Source of the DNA: Nemertoderma westbladi
Taxonomy: Eukaryota; Xenacoelomorpha; Nemertodermatida; Nemertodermatidae
Direction of reading: 5' to 3'
NCBI GenBank assembly: GCA_032718475.1
Contig: JAUCBJ010007356.1
Coordinates: 1 to 33,944 of the forward strand
DNA length: 33,944 nucleotides
Shown: positions 31,201 through 33,944 of the stretch, piece after piece
Position numbering within the stretch: the stretch's first letter is position 1
Layout: each line of letters starts with the position of its first letter
Notes under the pieces: generated by a model
Databases searched by the model: none
What the model was told of the DNA's origin: nothing
The model's input: only the letters and a program-made list of their open reading frames with translations
Program-made: the position numbers and the translations under genes

Positions 31201-32561
31201 GGTCTCGTGTAAAAGGGCTTAGCCTCTGGTTTAAGTGGGATTCTATGTTCTAATAGGTCAGTCTTACCTATATCGCAATCTCCAAAGGAAAACGCCGCAG
31301 CATGTTGAGTAGCAATATCTATTAACTGGGTCCTCTGCTGAGGCTCCAAATGATCTAACGGTAATTCCTTAGCTAAATACTCCCTTTGTATGTCGCGCTC
31401 TACCGAGTCTTGTTTAACTTCTTTATTGAAGCTATCATTATCTACTGTACAATATAATGCAATTTTCTGATTGCGATATATTGTAACCGGGTAGTTATTC
31501 GGATTTAATAACTGCACTGGGACCTTACCTGATCCGTCCAATGGGTTAGAAACTACACTTCGCGCAGTTAGATACGAACCCCTTGGTTTTACTAACGGCT
31601 CTATCATTACCGACTCTGCTAATAATCCATTATCATACAATTTCCCTGCCAGTCTCACCTGTGTCCCTGCTGGGATCGTAGTCTTATCTATCGCAGAAAC
31701 AAAACAACAAAAAGGGTTTGTACTCTTACCGTTACCAGCGTTGCTGGGCGTGTTTAACCTGGCAAAGTACACTCTTTCCTGGTTGGTTAGAACCAAACAT
31801 CTGTCTAGAAAATCTATGGACGCACAAGCAATACTTACGAAATCTAACCCTAACAGAAACGGGGGAATCCCAACACAAGATAATTCTGCTACGTGGACCT
31901 CGAGGGAAACCGAAAAATTGCTTGTAACTGATATTTGTAAAGTAGCCAATCCCATAGGTTTAACCTGTCCCCCTATACCGCTAATAGGTGGTAAATCAAG
32001 GGCACGCAACTGCACACCGGATGGGAGTTTCCTAAAATCTATCAGGGAATAATGTGAGCCACTATCTAAAAATGCTTCACCATCCTCGTTTTCGATTCTT
32101 ACTGGAAAATGCATGTCTAGTTTATTGGACACTACAGCTGTGTACATTGAAGCTGGATTGGGATTTGGGTTAAAATTAGGGTTAGGGTTGTAAGTAGGGT
32201 TAGGGTTGTAATTCGGGTTAGAGTATTGCCTGTTAGGATTTGAGTCGGTATTCGTACGTGGTCTAGTGCAATTTCGGCTATAATGTCCCGGTTCCCCACA
32301 GTTGTAGCAAGTAACCGAACTGTTGCTACTGTAGTTATTAGATCGTGGTGTAAACCCTCTGTTACTGCTGTCCCGTGAGTTGCCCGTACCGCTAGTACCA
32401 GTCCACCTTGCGTTGGGGTCAAACCAGTTATTCTGTCCCCGACCGTGATTATCGCGGCTATAATTATTATTGTAATTGGCGCGTGGGTAGCTACTGGTAT
32501 TTGGTGTCTGATTGGACAGTTTCAGTTGTAAGTCCTTCAGTTGTCTTTCTAGATAACTCAT
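28263..32561 (-). CDS. pol: Gypsy Pol polyprotein with N-terminal zinc knuckle
   Basis: 1432 codons from an ATG at 32561. Order: an Asn/Ser-rich start; one CX2CX4HX4C knuckle (Cys85, Cys88, His93, Cys98); an Asn-Pro repeat (about 109-136); aspartic protease DSG (166-168); RT with LDFKSMFWQV and YLDD (601-604); RNase H with TDASG (Asp750) and ITELEAL (Glu785); a 180-residue acidic linker; an integrase zinc domain (H-x4-H near 1056-1061, C-x2-C at 1091-1094); and a catalytic core D1122, D1182, E1218 (DD35E). It ends in a GPY-type module (FRGPYAIV). All catalytic residues are present and the length is normal to long for the family, so the polyprotein looks functional. No chromodomain is seen. 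Its ATG overlaps the gag stop as ATGA. The nucleocapsid knuckle sits here rather than in the gag frame, which is unusual. Confidence 0.94.
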   Translation of the reverse strand: MSYLERQLKDLQLKLSNQTPNTSSYPRANYNNNYSRDNHGRGQNNWFDPNARWTGTSGTGNSRDSSNRGFTPRSNNYSSNSSVTCYNCGEPGHYSRNCTRPRTNTDSNPNRQYSNPNYNPNPTYNPNPNFNPNPNPASMYTAVVSNKLDMHFPVRIENEDGEAFLDSGSHYSLIDFRKLPSGVQLRALDLPPISGIGGQVKPMGLATLQISVTSNFSVSLEVHVAELSCVGIPPFLLGLDFVSIACASIDFLDRCLVLTNQERVYFARLNTPSNAGNGKSTNPFCCFVSAIDKTTIPAGTQVRLAGKLYDNGLLAESVMIEPLVKPRGSYLTARSVVSNPLDGSGKVPVQLLNPNNYPVTIYRNQKIALYCTVDNDSFNKEVKQDSVERDIQREYLAKELPLDHLEPQQRTQLIDIATQHAAAFSFGDCDIGKTDLLEHRIPLKPEAKPFYTRPRTVPMGLRKEIDKQVGNMLAAGVIQPSNSEWGAPIILSKKKDGKWRFCVDLRRLNAAAVPQFWPLPRIDEMLSEIGTARPKYFTTLDFKSMFWQVPLAAEDTHKTAFVTHSGHYEFVRMPFGLQSSPSGCQNLMQLALHGIEYVLIYLDDVILYTREWDTHVSTIIILLRRIIDLGLKLKPSKCMFGATSVKFLGHVIDSSGQHMDKDKVQAMVDFPRPANAKQLYSFLGLCGYYRKFIKDYGKIVAPLNVLLRKNQEFVWTSDCEQAFTFLKKRLINNPILEHPDFDQPFYLETDASGIALGAVLYQDAGVIAYSSRSLSNAERKWSITELEALAVVWAMQKHRFYLIGRAFTLVSDHKPLSCLQTKLELPGRLQRWAVKLSEFNFNFVYRPGRLNRADCLSRIPLQVTPGNQRDETVSNEPVAMDTLLPPMHNDPVSSDNYCLIGLANLDLHNDSDRPNAVEVDLDNGVQPPKPNPCDILSSPDRPNHDSDVTYIINNDNNNNWTLPGGQQYCTLTALRKLQSEDNNLQPMIDTLLDTAVTIADADVRKSLHEYRYMLKFRAQYVMVDNILCHLSTSNGKSKVQIVVPKLLRQQIISMCHDEKSHMGIDKTVGAIHMKYYWVGIKDNVKQHIRECDPCQRRKGVPQTQPLSPLPVVERVLQRLSIDIVKGFQTSSKGNKVIPTVVDHLTRYASLLPLPNEEAATVARALVDGIFLIYGAPESLLSDRGSNFTSNLFKELTAMFGIVSVFTSVYHPACNGLTERINQLAVNMLSLTATNPHNWDEFIPAVAFNYNTSIQSTLKETPFSLMYGRQATTQVDTQIARPYSLLADEATFADELRFRLERAHGIAREALRLTQVKQKQYHDGKLGKRQRSNIRTYTKGQSVLYYDRTTKGKNTKLSFMFRGPYAIVDQVGKSSYAIKLLGKSGKPNPRSRLIIVNVKDLKPYYREESNSTGDDTGRGNDSADVYDGDDSDC
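32161..32220 (-). repeat. TTAGGG-like coding repeat in Gypsy pol
   Basis: The plus strand shows several TTAGGG/GTTAGGGTT units with interruptions. On the coding strand it reads as Asn-Pro repeats (NPNPTYNPNPNF). It is in frame inside the nucleocapsid-protease spacer, so it is a low-complexity coding repeat and not telomeric DNA. Confidence 0.8.
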
Positions 32562-33700
32562 ATCAGTCTGTTTTGGGGACTGTTCTGAAAAACTAACCTT
32601 GCTGTATGAAGTTTGTCTGGGACTGGGAGCGGTTCCCTGGGCCTATTACTCTGGTCCTTACGATCGCCCAATTCACAGCCAAATATACCATTATTTTCCT
32701 GTCTTAAATAAAGTTCCTCGCGCCTAGCACGGTGAACTGCCTCCCCAAAATTGCGCGGTTCTGTTAACCGTATACTTCTCGCTAATTCAGGGGAAATCCC
32801 TCTATAAAATATTGGCAAAAGTAAAAGTTCCCGTTGCTCAGTGCTCATTCCCGGAAAAGCTTGTACCCCTAAACTAGTTATAAGATCGGAAAATTCAGAA
32901 ATAGTTTCCCCCACCTTCTGTTTACGATCTAGTAATTCATTGTACACAAAACTAGTATCCTGGGGGCAAAAACGGGCACGTAAAATATCACGAATTGCAT
33001 CATAGTTTTCCTGTTCATGTTTAGCCAGTTCATCAAGGACACGTGCAGCCCTACCGGTTAAATAAACAGGCACAATCTTACCGAGAGCGTCGTTCTTCCA
33101 CCCCCTGAGTCTGGCGATCCGTTGCACCGATCTGTTCCACGCCTCGAAATCACCAGAACCATCAAAGCAGTCCGGTTCCTTGCGGATGCTTTCCATAGTC
33201 GGATCTCGTCGTCGAGTAGTCGGCGGAGCAACCGTTGGAGAATCTCGTCGTCGAGTAGTCGGCGGAGCAACTGTTGGAGAATCCCGTCGTCGAGTAGTCG
33301 GCGGAGCAACCGTCAGAGAATCCCGTCGTCTAGTAGTCGGCGGAGCAACCGTCAGAGAATCCCGTCGTCGAGTAGTCGGCGGAGCAACCGTCAGAGAATC
33401 CCGTCGTCTAGTAGTCGGCGGAGCAACCGTCAGAGAATCACGTCGTCGAGTAGTCGGCGGCCCTGAAATTGATCGGTTCAAGGATCCCCGTTGCCGTCGC
33501 GATCCGTGTAACGAGGGCAAGAGAGAACTACGACGCAACTTTGAAACAGCTCCCGATGACTTGTAGAGGAACGAATGTTCGTCCGTGCTGTCTGGATGAG
33601 GAGAACCAGAAGCGGAACGCAGTTTCTGCCGATAGGAAGGCTTACCCGTGGGAAAGTTAACGCTTCCAGCTTGTTTGCGCTCGGGTCGACGCGCAGGCAT
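32558..33700 (-). CDS. gag: Gypsy Gag
   Basis: 380 codons from an ATG at 33700. The first 80 residues are basic and Ser-rich. Residues 81-166 are six and a half copies of a 13-residue unit, PPTTRRRDSLTVA or the SPTVA variant. From about 170 to 345 there is a retrotransposon Gag (capsid) domain, with FDGSGDFEAWNRSVQRIARL at the start and FSDLITSLGVQAFPG, LLLPIFYRGI and FGEAVHRARREEL later. Gag assembles the particle. There is no zinc knuckle in this frame; it lies at the start of the overlapping pol frame. The repeats are Arg-rich, and RRDS matches the RRxS site of basophilic kinases such as PKA, so phospho-regulated RNA binding is possible (inference). The stop TGA shares two bases with the pol ATG. 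Confidence 0.9.
   Translation of the reverse strand: MPARRPERKQAGSVNFPTGKPSYRQKLRSASGSPHPDSTDEHSFLYKSSGAVSKLRRSSLLPSLHGSRRQRGSLNRSISGPPTTRRRDSLTVAPPTTRRRDSLTVAPPTTRRRDSLTVAPPTTRRRDSLTVAPPTTRRRDSPTVAPPTTRRRDSPTVAPPTTRRRDPTMESIRKEPDCFDGSGDFEAWNRSVQRIARLRGWKNDALGKIVPVYLTGRAARVLDELAKHEQENYDAIRDILRARFCPQDTSFVYNELLDRKQKVGETISEFSDLITSLGVQAFPGMSTEQRELLLLPIFYRGISPELARSIRLTEPRNFGEAVHRARREELYLRQENNGIFGCELGDRKDQSNRPREPLPVPDKLHTARLVFQNSPQNRLI
33203..33460 (-). repeat. 39-bp tandem repeats in Gypsy gag
   Basis: Six full units and one partial unit of 39 bp. They are in frame, nearly identical, and differ mainly at one Leu/Pro codon and at a few silent positions. High identity between units implies recent expansion. 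Confidence 0.93.
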
Positions 33701-33862
33701 ACAGTGGAATAATCGTCAGAGACCCGCCACCCACAGTCTGACTGCCTGATACAGTGATGGGTACGGTAGTTGGTCGTGGTAGCGATAGCCTCGTAGGCCA
33801 GACAGAGTTAGAGTACCTGTTGCCGGTAGCGCGGTAGGCCTGTCAGACTGTCAGTTTCTCTA
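33701..33862 (-). other. Gypsy 5' untranslated leader
   Basis: About 160 bp between the primer-binding site and the gag ATG. No gene is visible. Short inverted pieces (GTCTGAC/GTCAGAC types near 33735 and 33843) could fold. Confidence 0.7.
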
Positions 33863-33880
33863 CTCCCGGACAAGCCCCCA
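33863..33880 (-). other. Gypsy primer-binding site, tRNA-Pro type
   Basis: Immediately after the LTR end (CCCACA) the minus strand reads TGGGGGCTTGTCCGGGAG. From memory this matches the proline-tRNA primer site known from gammaretroviruses at 16 of 18 positions. TGG directly at the LTR edge pairs with the tRNA CCA end. Confidence 0.85.
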
Positions 33881-33944
33881 TGTGGGAGCGCTATCGGCGC
33901 CCGGTCCCGGATCCACGGCCACGCACTATCCCGCTCGAGGGGTG
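33881..33944 (-). repeat. Gypsy 5' LTR, last 64 bp (cut by window edge)
   Basis: Identical base for base to 27044-27107. The rest of the LTR and the flanking BEL LTR sequence lie outside the window. Confidence 0.95.

Larger units (their letters stand above)
27044..33944 (-). mobile_element. Ty3/Gypsy LTR retrotransposon, apparently intact (right LTR cut by window edge)
   Basis: Both LTR edges are visible: 27044-27467 on the left (3' in element sense) and 33881 onward on the right (5'). The 64 bp available from the right LTR are identical to the left one. A PPT, pol, gag and a primer-binding site lie between in the right order. Both frames are free of stops, so it is young. It was inserted into the 3' LTR of BEL copy B; the flank before the left LTR ends in ACAAA, the likely target duplication. 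Confidence 0.95.

Noticed and set aside
32161-32220. Telomere-like TTAGGG repeats
   Set aside because: The stretch is short, interrupted, and in frame within Gypsy pol as Asn-Pro codons, so it is coding low complexity.
33203-33460. Regular 39-bp repeats resembling a CRISPR array
   Set aside because: There are no unique spacers; the units abut directly and are in frame within gag of a eukaryotic retroelement.

Overview
The window is animal repeat DNA, almost certainly from an invertebrate. It holds a stack of retrotransposons and no recognisable host gene. The evidence is eukaryotic throughout: two BEL/Pao LTR elements, one Ty3/Gypsy LTR element and a fragment of a CR1/Jockey-type non-LTR element (LINE). 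BEL/Pao elements are known only from animals. I cannot name the species; I saw no tRNA, rRNA, CRISPR array or bacterial-type operon.

Layout. (1) Positions 1-9829, minus strand: BEL copy A, running off the left edge. Its long Gag-protease frame (2083-6384) is intact, and the pol frame is open from 2193 to the edge. A deletion of about 760 bp relative to copy B removed the protease-RT linker and the start of RT. Its 5' LTR plus leader is 6385-9829. (2) Positions 9830-11869, plus strand: a LINE fragment with the end of ORF1 and the endonuclease part of ORF2. (3) Positions 11870-27043, plus strand: BEL copy B. Its 5' LTR begins inside LINE ORF2, gag-pol spans 14793-23026 with several stops and frameshifts, and a decayed extra gene of unknown function lies at 24659-26156. 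Next come a polypurine tract and the start of the 3' LTR (26235-27043). The 5' and 3' LTR segments differ at about seven of 808 positions. (4) Positions 27044-33944, minus strand: a Ty3/Gypsy element inserted in the copy B 3' LTR. Its LTR, PPT, gag, pol and tRNA-Pro-type primer site look intact, and the second LTR is cut by the right edge.

Order of events. The LINE came first. Two BEL elements then entered it in opposite orientations about 2 kb apart (their relative order cannot be read). The Gypsy element landed last, in the 3' LTR of BEL copy B. The two BEL copies face away from each other and form a very large imperfect inverted repeat around the LINE fragment.

How the genes work together. 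In each LTR element, Gag builds the particle, protease matures it, RT/RNase H makes cDNA and integrase inserts it. Copy A has an open Gag-protease but lacks the first part of RT. Copy B has an open protease-RT-RNase H frame but a broken gag and integrase. The Gypsy copy has no visible coding lesion. The least explained parts are the extra gene of BEL copy B, the unusually long BEL 5' non-coding region with its ACCGGT palindrome array, and the repeat-rich Gypsy Gag joined to Pol by an ATGA overlap.
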